A stretch of 64,000 nt of DNA, from contig CAVTYH010000002.1 of the NCBI GenBank assembly GCA_963738835.1, positions 921,646 to 985,645 of the forward strand, written 5' to 3'. The number at the start of each line of letters is the position of its first letter. Positions within the stretch are counted from its first letter, which is position 1. The stretch is from CAVTYH01 sp963738835 (GTDB lineage: Bacteria > Planctomycetota > Planctomycetia > Pirellulales > JADZDJ01). Below the pieces are notes generated by a model. The model was not told the DNA's origin and did no database searches. It saw nothing but the letters and a program-made list of their open reading frames with translations. Positions 28,431-37,263 of this stretch are shown piece by piece. Made by a program: the position numbers and the translations under genes.

Positions 28431-29378
28431 ATGTCTACGGAGTCTGCCCAGTTTCCGACGATTGCATCTGTCGCGGCGGCCGATTTGCCCGCAGCGCTCG
28501 AACTGGTTTTTAGTCGCTTGGATCGACAGCCGCGGAAATTACAGGTTGCGGCGGCGCTGGAAGAAATCGAACGCACAGGCAAAGAGCATCAGATCTTGCT
28601 TGCCGCCTGGCGCGGAAAGTCGCTGGTGGCGGCCATCTGGCTGCAAATTCAGCCGGGAAGCGTTGGTTCTTTGTGGCCGCCAGGATTGCTTGCAGGCGAG
28701 CCGGCGGCGACGGCGTTGACGCTGATCGACCTGGCAGCAGCCAAAGCAGAGACCACGGGGGTGCAGCTGTTACAGTCGCTGTTGGAAACGGATTCCGGGC
28801 CTGAAGCGGCGTGGCTAAAGCAGTGCGGTTTTCACCGTGCCACCGATTTGCTGTATTTGGTGAGTCCTCGAAATAAATTTCCCACGGCGGCGCCCACCAA
28901 TGAGTTGATTTTTGAGCCGCTGGTCGAGATCGATCGTTCTAATTCGCATTTTGGGCGATTGGCAGAAATTGTCGAACGAACTTACGACGGCACGCTCGAT
29001 TGCCCTGCCGTGCAAGGCGTGCGTTCGATTAACGACGTGCTGGCCAGTTACCGCGCGGTGGGAGTTTTCGACCCAGAGCGCTGGTTCATGGTGCGCAAGA
29101 CCTGTTCAGAAGACGACATCGGTTGCCTGCTGTTAACCGATCATTCAGCGCAAAATCACTGGGAATTGGTTTACATGGGAATTGTGCCCGAGGCTCGCGG
29201 TCGCGGATTCGGTCTGGAAATTGTGCGGCACGCCCAGTGGCTGTGCGGAAATTCGCGAGCCGAGCGTTTGGTGCTTGCTGTAGACGCCGCAAATACTCCG
29301 GCGATTTCTGCTTATGCGGCCGCAGGTTTCGAAACGTGGGATCGACGCAGCGTGTTTCTGCGTTCGTCAGGCGCTTAA
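28431..29378 (+). CDS. GNAT family N-acetyltransferase (tandem domains)
   Basis: A 315-residue protein with two GNAT-like halves, similar in layout to mycothiol synthase. The N-terminal half (LLAAWRGKSLVAAIWLQIQ) lacks a clear acetyl-CoA loop. The C-terminal half has the P-loop GIVPEARGRGFGLEIVRHAQ and VDAANTPAISAYAAAGFE, a good motif B. It transfers an acetyl group from acetyl-CoA to an unknown amine. No mycothiol genes are nearby. Confidence 0.75.
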   Translation: MSTESAQFPTIASVAAADLPAALELVFSRLDRQPRKLQVAAALEEIERTGKEHQILLAAWRGKSLVAAIWLQIQPGSVGSLWPPGLLAGEPAATALTLIDLAAAKAETTGVQLLQSLLETDSGPEAAWLKQCGFHRATDLLYLVSPRNKFPTAAPTNELIFEPLVEIDRSNSHFGRLAEIVERTYDGTLDCPAVQGVRSINDVLASYRAVGVFDPERWFMVRKTCSEDDIGCLLLTDHSAQNHWELVYMGIVPEARGRGFGLEIVRHAQWLCGNSRAERLVLAVDAANTPAISAYAAAGFETWDRRSVFLRSSGA

Positions 29379-29768
29379 AAACTGCGGAGAATTACGCGTG
29401 TTTGCATTTTGCTGAAAGTTTCGTCTTTGCAGCCAAACATTTTTTCCACGCCGCGAAAAATGTTGGCGAGAAAAAAATTCTGCCCTGTTCTTTGTCTGCA
29501 GCGCCTGATTTTCGCGGAGTTTTTTCGCGCGGTTTGCATGCCCAAAAAATTTATGCGCGCGATTGTTAGCGGGTGGTTTGACAGCGACGCTAGCACGCGT
29601 ACAATCATCGACTTTGGGTGACACAACAAGCGACCTGAACGACGTACGATCCGCCTTGCTGCGTCGTTCCCCTTGCCGCCGCGACGTTCCCTTGGGTTTG
29701 AAAAATCGCAGCCATGAAGGTGCGGTTAGCGGTGGGCCTGCGCAACACACACGGGTCAGGAATCGACC
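29379..29768. other. Intergenic region upstream of dnaA
   Basis: 390 bases with A/T runs alternating with GCG words (for example CGCGAAAAATGTTGGCGAG and TTCGCGGAGTTTTTTCGCG). It must contain the dnaA promoter. Only one loose DnaA-box-like site (TTTTCCACG, about 29442-29450) was found, so I do not call an origin. A 19-base word here recurs near 46070 with one mismatch. Confidence 0.45.
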
Positions 29769-31375
29769 ATGAACGATACGGAAGTCGTCTCGGCTATTCG
29801 TGCTTTGCTGGTCGAGAAGCTGGGCGCCGAACGCTGCGAGCTCTGGTTCGGCCTCAACACCCGGCTGTGCTTGAGCGACGGCAAGCTCGTCGTGGAAGCC
29901 GCCACGAAGTTTGCGCAAGATTGGATGCGGACGCATTATCGTGGGCAGTTGGAAGCAGCCGGTTCCGCGATTCTTGCCAAGCCAACGGCCATTGAATTTC
30001 GCATTGATGCTTCGCTAGATTGTGCTAAGCGCCATGCGCAACATCACGCGGCCACAGTGCCACTCGGCAGCAGACCGACGGCGCAGGCTCGGCTACGGCA
30101 ATGCTGATTCCATCGCCGTCAAAATCTGCGGCAGCGGGAAGTCTGCGACAGCCAGAGTCGGTCACAAACGTTGCCGGTTCGACGCGATCGCAATCCTCGA
30201 TCGATCATCGTGCCCTGGCTTCGGTAGCAGCCAATGGGCATTCCACAGGCTTCGAAGCGGTTCCTCGCCGTCGATTTGCCACGCTAGATAAATTTGTGGC
30301 CGGCTCGGGCAATCAGCTGGCGCTGGCCTCAGCCCAGATGGCGGCCGAACGCCCCGGCTCGCTCACGCCGCTGATATTTTTCGGCTCAACCGGCTGCGGC
30401 AAGACACATCTGTTGGAGGGAATTTGGTCGGCGGCGCGGACCAGGCATCGTGCGGCGAACATCGTGTATTTGTCGGCCGAGCAGTTTACGACCTACTTCG
30501 TCGAAGCGTTGCGTGGCAGCGGGCTGCCAAGTTTTCGTCGCAAATATCGCGGCGTCGATTTGCTGATGATCGACGATCTACAATTCCTCGTCGGCAAACG
30601 TGCCACGCTGGTCGAATTGCTGCACACCATCGACGCTTTGCTGCGCGAAGGACGGCAACTGGTGTTCGGCGCCGATCGAGCCCCCGGGGATTTACGCGAG
30701 CTGGGGCCAGAGTTGACGACCCGTCTGGCTGGCGGAATGGTTTGCCGACTCGAACCGCCCGATTTGCAAACACGTTGCGAACTGGTGCGGCAATTTGCCG
30801 GGCGGCTGGAGATCGCGCTTTCCGACGATGTCGCTCAGTTAGTCGCCACGCAAGTCACCACCGGCGTGCGAGAATTATCGGGCGCCGTCAATCGCTTGCA
30901 CGCCGCCAGCCGCATGCTGGGCCGTCCCATCTCGCTGGCGCTGGCTGAAGAAGCGCTCGCGGAACTCTTGCGGCACACAGCCCGGGCGGTGCGCTTGGGC
31001 GACATTGAAAAAGCCGTGTGCGACGTGTTCGGCTTGTCGGACGAAAGTTTGCAATCAAGCCAGCGCACAAAAAGCGTCAGCACGCCGCGCATGCTGGCCA
31101 TGTGGCTGGCGCGAAAGCACACCCGTGCGGGGCTGTCGGAAATCGGACAGTTCTTCGGCCGCCGCAGTCACAGCACGGTCATTTCTGCACACAAGCGGGT
31201 CACCGATTGGATGGCCCAGCAATCGGAAATCGAACTTTCCGATCGACGTTGCCAAGTGGATGAAGCCATTCGTCGCGTGGAAGAACAGCTGCGCAGGATG
31301 ACACCAGGCGGTCAAGCCGCATACAAGACGCGCAATGCCGACCTTTCACTCTGGTCAACTACAGCAGGCCTTTGA
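29769..31375 (+). CDS. dnaA: Chromosomal replication initiator DnaA, frameshifted in the linker
   Basis: Domain I (ALLVEKLGAERCELWFGLNT) is in one frame. Domains III-IV are in the next: Walker A FGSTGCGKTHLLEG, Walker B LLMIDDLQFL and the DNA-binding signature RRSHSTVISAHKRV. The switch falls between 30029 and 30106, in the unconserved domain II linker. The second frame is open upstream of the ATG at 30101 back to a stop at 30026, so one gene with a single indel is likelier than two genes. About 535 residues if repaired. No dnaN or recF is adjacent. Its 3' end overlaps the convergent tpx gene by 17 bases. Confidence 0.85.
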
Positions 31376-31880
31376 GCGCCTTGATGGCTGATTCGTAGTC
31401 CGGTTCTTCGGCGACTTCTTTTACTTGCTGGGCGTAGACCACTTTGCCGTCTTTATCGAGGACGAACACACCGCGGGCCAAGATTTTCAGTTCCTCGATC
31501 AGCATGCCCCAGCTCTTGCCGAAGTTGCGGTCCTGGTAGTCGCTGCCGTTGCGAAGATTCTTGATGTTCTCTGCACCGCAAAAGCGGTTTTGGGCAAAGG
31601 GCAAATCGAGGCTAACCGTCATGGCGTTAATGCGATCGCCCAGCGAAGCCAATTCGTCGCTGAAGCGTTTGGTTTGCTTCTGGCAAACCGGCGTGTCGAG
31701 CGACGGAACCACGCTGATGATCGACGGCTTGCCTTTCAAATCGGCCAGCTTGATCGTCTTCAAGCCACCCCCTTCAAAGGCATGCAGCGTGAAATCGGGT
31801 GCCGGCTGACCGACTTTGACCGGCTCGCCGGCCAGGGTGAGAGGATTGCCTTTGAACGTAACCGCTCCGGGGCGCGACAT
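31359..31880 (-). CDS. tpx: Thiol peroxidase Tpx
   Basis: A 173-residue atypical 2-Cys peroxiredoxin. The peroxidatic Cys66 is in SLDTPVCQKQT and the resolving Cys101 in NRFCGAENI, about 35 residues apart as in E. coli Tpx (61/95). It reduces hydroperoxides with thioredoxin in the periplasm or cytoplasm; no leader is present. CGAGGA lies just before the ATG. Its end overlaps the end of dnaA in convergent orientation. Confidence 0.92.
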   Translation of the reverse strand: MSRPGAVTFKGNPLTLAGEPVKVGQPAPDFTLHAFEGGGLKTIKLADLKGKPSIISVVPSLDTPVCQKQTKRFSDELASLGDRINAMTVSLDLPFAQNRFCGAENIKNLRNGSDYQDRNFGKSWGMLIEELKILARGVFVLDKDGKVVYAQQVKEVAEEPDYESAIKALKGLL

Positions 31881-32302
31881 GTGTTGGTCCTCGTTTGCTT
31901 GGTGTTTATGAGAGAAATGCCGTCGGTTTTTGTCGAGCGGCGGGGAACTGTTGTCGGCTCAAACGGCCAGTATCGCAGGTCGCATTTCAGGTGCAAGGGG
32001 CGAGGGAACAAGGTGGAACACTGATGAGGCAGAGGCGGAGTTGAACCGATTTCTAACTGTCCACTTCGAAATTCGGTCACCTGAAGACAGGACCAGCGAA
32101 GTGCTATCAGTGCCGTGCGATTTGCGGTCCGAGCGATTCGGTTTGTGCCTTCGTCCGTCTGTTCTTGCCGGTCGAATTCCGCATGCCGTTTTGCGCCCTG
32201 ACCGTTTCGCATTGCAACGGCATTGGAATCGCTTATGATGATTAGTCGGGAAGTCAGCGTGTTCAAAAACAAGGCGTCGGTGAACGACTAGGGAGGGAGT
32301 CT
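31881..32302. other. Divergent intergenic region
   Basis: 422 bases between tpx and the STAS gene. It presumably carries both promoters. Open frames here have no recognisable product. AGGGAGGGAG forms a strong Shine-Dalgarno site for the plus-strand gene. Confidence 0.45.
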
Positions 32303-32686
32303 ATGGTTACAGCGCAAACTGGCACCGGTTGGCAACTGGAGGTTGACCGGGGGCCCGATTGGGTATTCGTGCGGTTGCGTCCGCGCGATGATGGCGAGAT
32401 CGACGATTTCATGCTCGCCGAAAAAATCTGGGAAATCCTCGAACAGAGTTTCACTTACCGGCTGGTGCTGGAACTCGACAACGTGGAGATCCTGCGCAGC
32501 TACCTGATTGCCCAGCTGGTGCTGCTCTCAAAACGCATCAACTCGCACGGCGGCATGCTGCGCTTGTGCGGGCTGACATCGGCCAATCAAGAAGTGGTGC
32601 ACGTGTGCCGCCTGGACGGTTGCTTGCCGAATTATGACAACCGCGGCGAGGCCGTGATGGGCCACCGGCCGGTGCGGCCGAGATGA
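32303..32686 (+). CDS. STAS-domain (anti-sigma antagonist-like) protein
   Basis: A 127-residue protein with a STAS-like fold: VFVRLRPRDDGEIDDF, YRLVLELDNVEILRSYLIAQ and LVLLSKRINSHGGMLRLCGL follow the SpoIIAA pattern in which the loop after the third strand carries the regulatory Ser (here Ser in LRSYLI). It probably takes part in partner switching with an anti-sigma kinase or in a phosphorelay; no partner gene is adjacent. Very strong Shine-Dalgarno site. Confidence 0.7.
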   Translation: MVTAQTGTGWQLEVDRGPDWVFVRLRPRDDGEIDDFMLAEKIWEILEQSFTYRLVLELDNVEILRSYLIAQLVLLSKRINSHGGMLRLCGLTSANQEVVHVCRLDGCLPNYDNRGEAVMGHRPVRPR

Positions 32687-32692
32687 TCTGTT

Positions 32693-32720
32693 CCCTCTCG
32701 CTGCTGGGAGAGGACGAAGG
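32693..32720. repeat. REP-like palindrome
   Basis: CCCTCTCGCTGCTGGGAGAG and the following GACGAAGG resemble the CTCCC...GGGAG elements at 14546 and 14747. It lies between the convergent STAS and BON genes and could serve as a bidirectional hairpin. Confidence 0.5.
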
Positions 32721-32963
32721 CTACGACCAGCAGACTTCCAACTGGTTCTCGACGCAGTCGACTCCGTCTAATCGGAGCAGCGACTCTTGGGCCATCTGTT
32801 TCTGGTACCAGGAACCGACTCGACCGTGCAACGTCACGCGGCCTTCGCTGGTTTCGAAGCGCAAGTTGCGGGCTTGCACATAGGGATTCTGCCTGAGTGC
32901 CGAAGAAACTTTTTCGTCGAACAACTGTTGCAGCTGGTCTTCAGAGATCGTGATGTTCGACAT
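32721..32963 (-). CDS. BON domain protein
   Basis: An 80-residue single BON domain: NPYVQARNLRFETSEGRVTL, HGRVGSWYQKQMAQESLLRL and GVDCVENQLEV are typical. BON domains bind phospholipid membranes or mediate protein contacts; stand-alone copies without leader are common and uncharacterised in planctomycetes. Start at 32963 (MSNITISEDQ). Confidence 0.8.
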   Translation of the reverse strand: MSNITISEDQLQQLFDEKVSSALRQNPYVQARNLRFETSEGRVTLHGRVGSWYQKQMAQESLLRLDGVDCVENQLEVCWS

Positions 32964-33209
32964 GGAAGCCCGCCTTTGTTCGCACAGTGTGAGACACAGG
33001 CCAATCGCCGTCGCTCCTCGCTGGTGGAGGCGAACTGCCGGCACATCGGCTCAGCCAAACAAACATCGGTTGCAATTCGCACCGATGTTAAATTTTGCCT
33101 GCGGGGGGCTTCGGCAAATCTTGCGAGAAAGGTGCGGCCGTAGCGGATGTTCCGGCGGCATGGACGCTGAATGGCCCGAACCTTTCGGTCCGACTCACAG
33201 CGCAAGAAA

Positions 33210-34838
33210 TCAGCCCTGGAGCCAGGTCGGCAGCTTGCCAGCCGGAGGTAGTTTGATGACGGTGGCGCTTTTAATGTCGGGAGCGCTGCGGACATCGTTC
33301 AAGGCTGCGGCTGCCGGTTCGCCATCGATGTTCAGCACGCCCGTCGCAGCGCCGCCGGGACTGCTGCGGCCGACGGCCATTTGGGCAATGTTCACATGAT
33401 GCCGACCGAAGATGGTGCCTACCCGGCCAATGATTCCGGGCACGTCGGTGTGGGTGAAAACCAAGAGTACGCCGTCGAGATATGCTTCCAGCTTGTGATC
33501 GTCGATCTGCACCAATCGGGGCATATTGTTTCCAAACAACGTGCCGACGGCTCGGCGAGTTTCGCTGTCGGCGGTCACCTGGGCGCTAATCACGGAGCTG
33601 AAAGCGCCCTTGTCTTGTCGCGATTGTTCGACGAGTTCAATTCCGCGTTCGCGCAGCAGCACTTCAGCATTCACAATGTTCACGTCTTCCACTAGCGCCG
33701 ATTCGAGCAAACCACAAGCGAAGGCGGCACTCAGCAGTTTTGTGTTTTTTCCAGCCACTTCTCCCCGATAATGCACTTCACAGCGCTTTGGTACACCACG
33801 AACCATCTGCGCCAGCAGCAGTCCCAGCCGGTGCGCAACATCGAGATGCCCGCGCAGGGCCTCCAATGTTTTGGGATCTAGCGGACTCATATTCACGGCA
33901 TGGCGAATGGCGCCCGTCGTCAGGAAATCGACAAGCAGACCGACACCTTCCACTGCTACCTGAGTTTGCGCTTCCTCAGTGCTTGCGCCCAAGTGTGGCG
34001 TGCATAACACGCCGGGCATGCCATACAGTGGGCTCTCGGTACACGGTTCGTTTTCATAAACATCGAGTGCCACGCCGCCAATCTGACCGCTTTTGAGTCC
34101 TTCCACGAGCGCCGCTTCGTCGTAAATTCCGCCGCGGGCGCAATTGATAAGTCGCACCCCTTTCTTGAGCAGTCGCAATGTCTCTCGATTGACAATGCCC
34201 TTGGTTTCTTCCGTCAGCGGTGTGTGGACCGTAAGGTAATCGACCTTAGGCAGCAGTTCGCGAATGCTTTCGACCGGCTCGACGCCAATTTCGGCCGTGC
34301 GATCTTTACTGAGAAACGGGTCAAACCCGATCACTCGCATTTCGAACGCTTTGGCGCGCTTGGCAACCGCCTGGCCAATGCGCCCCAGTCCAATGACGCC
34401 CAGCGTCTTTTCGGCCAACTGCGCGCCCATGTATTTGTTGCGATCCCACTTGTGTTCGAGCAGGCTGTGGTACGCCGGCGCTACATTGCGTGACAGCGCG
34501 AGCATCAGCGCCCAAGTGTGCTCTGCGGTGCTGAGCGTGTTGCCGGCCGGCGTGTTCATGACCACGATGCCCAGCCGCGTGGCCGCTTCTTTATCGATGT
34601 TGTCGGTCCCGACGCCGGCACGAACGATGGCTTTCAGCTTATGGTTGCCGGCCAGCGCCTCGGCGGTGATCTTCACGCCGCTGCGGCAAATTGCACCTTC
34701 GAATTCCGCCAGCGTTTCGTGCAGTGCATCCCCTTTCAGGCCGGTGCGGACCTGATATTCAACGCCTTTGGAGCGGGCCTCCTCCAGCAGTTTAAGTCCA
34801 TCCGGGCTGAGCGAGTCGAGTACAACAATGCGAGGCAT
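33210..34838 (-). CDS. serA: D-3-phosphoglycerate dehydrogenase
   Basis: A 542-residue long-form SerA: N-terminal substrate domain (MPRIVVLDSLSPDGLKLL), NAD site GVIGLGRIGQAVAKRAKAF, catalytic Arg in INCARGGIYDEAAL, Glu in DVYENEPC, His in TPHLGAST, an ASB domain, and a C-terminal ACT domain (VFTHTDVPGIIGRVGTIFGR). It oxidises 3-phosphoglycerate to 3-phosphohydroxypyruvate, the first step of serine synthesis; the ACT domain suggests serine control. It follows serC in the same direction after an 83-base gap filled by a repeat. Confidence 0.95.
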   Translation of the reverse strand: MPRIVVLDSLSPDGLKLLEEARSKGVEYQVRTGLKGDALHETLAEFEGAICRSGVKITAEALAGNHKLKAIVRAGVGTDNIDKEAATRLGIVVMNTPAGNTLSTAEHTWALMLALSRNVAPAYHSLLEHKWDRNKYMGAQLAEKTLGVIGLGRIGQAVAKRAKAFEMRVIGFDPFLSKDRTAEIGVEPVESIRELLPKVDYLTVHTPLTEETKGIVNRETLRLLKKGVRLINCARGGIYDEAALVEGLKSGQIGGVALDVYENEPCTESPLYGMPGVLCTPHLGASTEEAQTQVAVEGVGLLVDFLTTGAIRHAVNMSPLDPKTLEALRGHLDVAHRLGLLLAQMVRGVPKRCEVHYRGEVAGKNTKLLSAAFACGLLESALVEDVNIVNAEVLLRERGIELVEQSRQDKGAFSSVISAQVTADSETRRAVGTLFGNNMPRLVQIDDHKLEAYLDGVLLVFTHTDVPGIIGRVGTIFGRHHVNIAQMAVGRSSPGGAATGVLNIDGEPAAAALNDVRSAPDIKSATVIKLPPAGKLPTWLQG

Positions 34839-34853
34839 GGGCAGTGATCCGTG

Positions 34854-34898
34854 GTCCGTTGCCAGTTGCAGAAGTGTCAGTATCCAGTTGCAACGGAC
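34854..34898. repeat. Inverted repeat GTCCGTTGC / GCAACGGAC, copy 2
   Basis: The element between serC and serA repeats the arms found at 19646-19677, followed by ACAACGGACAACTGACAACG (to about 34917), a short direct-repeat tail. It occupies nearly the whole intergenic space. Confidence 0.6.
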
Positions 34899-34921
34899 AA
34901 CGGACAACTGACAACGGACAA

Positions 34922-36016
34922 TTATCCCCGTTGCTTCACAAAATCGAGCATGTATTGCCGTAGCGCTTCGACGCCCTCGCGCGGCATGGCGTTGTAAATC
35001 GACGCGCGAATGCCACCGACCGAGCGGTGGCCTTTCAAATCGATCAGTTGGTGCGGCTTCGCCCCGTCGAGAAAGGCTTTCTCCAGCTCTTCGCTGGGCA
35101 GCCGAAACGTGACATTCATCAGCGAGCGGCAATCGGGCTGGGCGTGTCCCCCGTAAAACTGCGGATATTTATCGAGTACGTCGTACAGCAGCTTCGCCTT
35201 TTCGCGGTTTCGCTCGTGCATCTTCGCCAGCCCGCCGATTTGTTTTTTCAGCCAGCGGCCAATGAGCATCATCACATAAATGCCAAATGTCGGCGGCGTG
35301 TTGTAACGCGATTCGTTGGCGGCGTACTGGCGGTAATCGAGCATCGGCGGCAAGTTTGCCGGAGCCCGTTGAATCACATCGTCGCGGGCAATCACCACCG
35401 TCACCCCTGAGGGACCTGCGTTCTTCTGAGCACAAGCGTAGATCAAACCGTAGCGATTGATGGCAATCGGCCGGCTCAAGAAATTGCTCGAGGCATCGCA
35501 AACGGCCGGCGCTTGGCCAAAGTCGGGCTCATGCTGAAACTCCACACCTTGGATCGTTTCGTTGGCTGTGAAATGGACGTAAGCCGCAGCGGGGTTCAAT
35601 TTTGCTTCGGCGGATTTTGGCAAGCGATCGTAATTCGTCGCTTTACCATCCCAGGCGACTCGTGCTTCTCCCTCACGCCGCGCTTCGTCGATCGCCTTTT
35701 TCCCCCAGGTGCCGGTCAATACATAATCGGCTGTTTTGCCACTGCCGCGCAGTAAGTTTAGCGCAACCATGTAGAACTGCAAGCTCGCGCCCCCTTGCAG
35801 AAAGAGGATGTGATACCCCTCGGGCACGCCTAGCAAATCGCGGATGCTCTGCGTCGCTTCGGCCAAGATGGCGTCGAACGCTTTGCTGCGATGGCTAATC
35901 TCCAGAATCGACATGCCCACTCCCGGCAGTGATAAAAGCTCATCGCGGGCCTGCTCCAAAACCGAAACTGGCAGCACCGCGGGACCGGGCGAAAAATTGA
36001 AAACGCGTTCTGTCAT
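34922..36016 (-). CDS. serC: Phosphoserine aminotransferase
   Basis: A 364-residue class V PLP aminotransferase: FNFSPGPAVLPVSVLEQARD at the N-terminus, PLP lysine in YACAQKNAGPSG, HFTANETIQGVEF, NTPPTFGIYVM and GGIRASIYNAMP near the end. It converts 3-phosphohydroxypyruvate and glutamate to phosphoserine, and can also serve pyridoxal phosphate synthesis. First gene of a serC-serA unit; no serB is in the window. Confidence 0.95.
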   Translation of the reverse strand: MTERVFNFSPGPAVLPVSVLEQARDELLSLPGVGMSILEISHRSKAFDAILAEATQSIRDLLGVPEGYHILFLQGGASLQFYMVALNLLRGSGKTADYVLTGTWGKKAIDEARREGEARVAWDGKATNYDRLPKSAEAKLNPAAAYVHFTANETIQGVEFQHEPDFGQAPAVCDASSNFLSRPIAINRYGLIYACAQKNAGPSGVTVVIARDDVIQRAPANLPPMLDYRQYAANESRYNTPPTFGIYVMMLIGRWLKKQIGGLAKMHERNREKAKLLYDVLDKYPQFYGGHAQPDCRSLMNVTFRLPSEELEKAFLDGAKPHQLIDLKGHRSVGGIRASIYNAMPREGVEALRQYMLDFVKQRG

Positions 36017-36305
36017 AGCTGTGTTGTCCGTTCCACTTGATCTCGGTGAACAACCTCGAACCGCGGCCAAGCGATCTTTGTCTTAAGGACCGCTAGCGAC
36101 CTAATTGAATCCCGCAGAATACGTCGTCGGGGCAACGTGGTCAAGGATACGACCGCTATGCAGCCCAGTGGGTTCGCGACACAAGTTTGCCACGGCGAAC
36201 TCGGCGATTTTCGCACGACTTTCTGGCTGCCAAAGCCGCTGCAGCCGCTGCGATTCATCTGGACCCAATTCGCCCCGTTGTGTTAGCTTGCCGCGTTCGT
36301 CAGGG

Positions 36306-37115
36306 ATGAAATTCATTCGCATGGAAGCCATCAAACAACGAGCGCTCATCACCGGCGCGAGCAGCGGCCTGGGCGCAGAGATTGCGCGGGTGCTAGCGGT
36401 GCGCGGCATCGATTTAGCCATCAGCGCTCGGCGGAAGGAACGGCTCGAAACGCTGGCCGACGAACTGCGCCAATCGCACCACATCAGTGTCGTCGTGCTG
36501 ACGGCCGATCTTTCATCGCCCCCAGGGCCCCAGCAATTATTCGATGCCGTGCAAGCGGCGGGTCTGCGGATCGACATCCTGATTAACAACGCCGGCTTCG
36601 GCCACTTCGGTCCGTTTTTGAATCAAACGCTGGATCAAATCAACGAAACCATCGCCGTCGATGTGACGGCCGTTACCATGCTCACGCGGCTGTTTGCCGA
36701 AATGATGAAAGCCCAAGGCGGCGGGTACATTTTGCAAGTGTCGTCATTCGCCGGCCTGCAACCGATTCCCCGCTATTGCGTGTACTCGGCGGCCAAGGCA
36801 TATGTCATCGCTTTCGTTCAATCGCTGCAGCATGAATTGCGTAAGACGGGCGTTTCCGTCAGTACCGTGGTTCCCGGTTTTATGTCGACCGAATTTCACG
36901 ACGTAGCCAAGCACGAACGCACCCTGCTGATGAAGATCACTACCTTGCCGCTGCGCTACGCAGCCCGCAAAAGCGTCGCGGGCATGTTTCGCCGCAAGCT
37001 GCTGATCACGCCAGGGTTGTTCTATCAGATCGTTGGGTTTCTGCTGCGATTTACGCCAAGGCGATGGGCTTCGGCCATCGCGGCGATGATGGTGGGCGGA
37101 ACTAAAAAACAATGA
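36306..37115 (+). CDS. Short-chain dehydrogenase/reductase, copy 1
   Basis: A 269-residue SDR with the NAD(P) motif TGASSGLGAEIA, NNAGFGHFG, catalytic Ser in QVSSFAGL and YSAAKAY (YxxxK). The C-terminal helical tail (FYQIVGFLLRFTPRRWASA) is like that of membrane-associated 3-ketoacyl or sterol-type SDRs. Start at 36306 or the in-frame ATG at 36321; neither has a strong Shine-Dalgarno site. Divergent from serC. A second SDR follows after a large inverted repeat. Confidence 0.85.
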   Translation: MKFIRMEAIKQRALITGASSGLGAEIARVLAVRGIDLAISARRKERLETLADELRQSHHISVVVLTADLSSPPGPQQLFDAVQAAGLRIDILINNAGFGHFGPFLNQTLDQINETIAVDVTAVTMLTRLFAEMMKAQGGGYILQVSSFAGLQPIPRYCVYSAAKAYVIAFVQSLQHELRKTGVSVSTVVPGFMSTEFHDVAKHERTLLMKITTLPLRYAARKSVAGMFRRKLLITPGLFYQIVGFLLRFTPRRWASAIAAMMVGGTKKQ

Positions 37116-37240
37116 CAAAATTCGAATGATAAATGACGAATGAAATTCCAATGACCAAATTCCAACTTACGATGCCTTTCTCGTTTTGTCATTCGGAAAT
37201 TGAGATTTGGAGCTTCATTCGTCATTCGAATTTCGTCATT
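37111..37240. repeat. Long inverted repeat between two SDR genes
   Basis: AATGACAAAATTCG (37111-37124) pairs with CGAATTTCGTCATT (37227-37240), and AATGACGAATGAA (37132-37144) with TTCATTCGTCATT (37214-37226). The left arm starts within the last codons of the first SDR gene. The AT-rich arms differ sharply from the surrounding GC-rich DNA. Confidence 0.75.
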
Positions 37241-37263
37241 CTTCATTTCCGATCGGAGGTGTC

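Noticed and set aside
29379..29768. Chromosomal origin upstream of dnaA
   Set aside because: Only one weak DnaA-box-like site and no cluster or AT-rich 13-mers; promoter region only.
30101..31375. Separate DnaA-like gene (for example Hda/DnaA paralogue) starting at 30101
   Set aside because: It contains domain IV with the DnaA signature, and the upstream 112-codon frame is DnaA domain I, so one frameshifted dnaA fits better than two genes.
36101..36327. Minus-strand frame starting MRMNFIPDERGKL, 85 bases upstream of serC
   Set aside because: It overlaps the start of the SDR gene in antisense, has no Shine-Dalgarno site and no recognisable family; likely chance.
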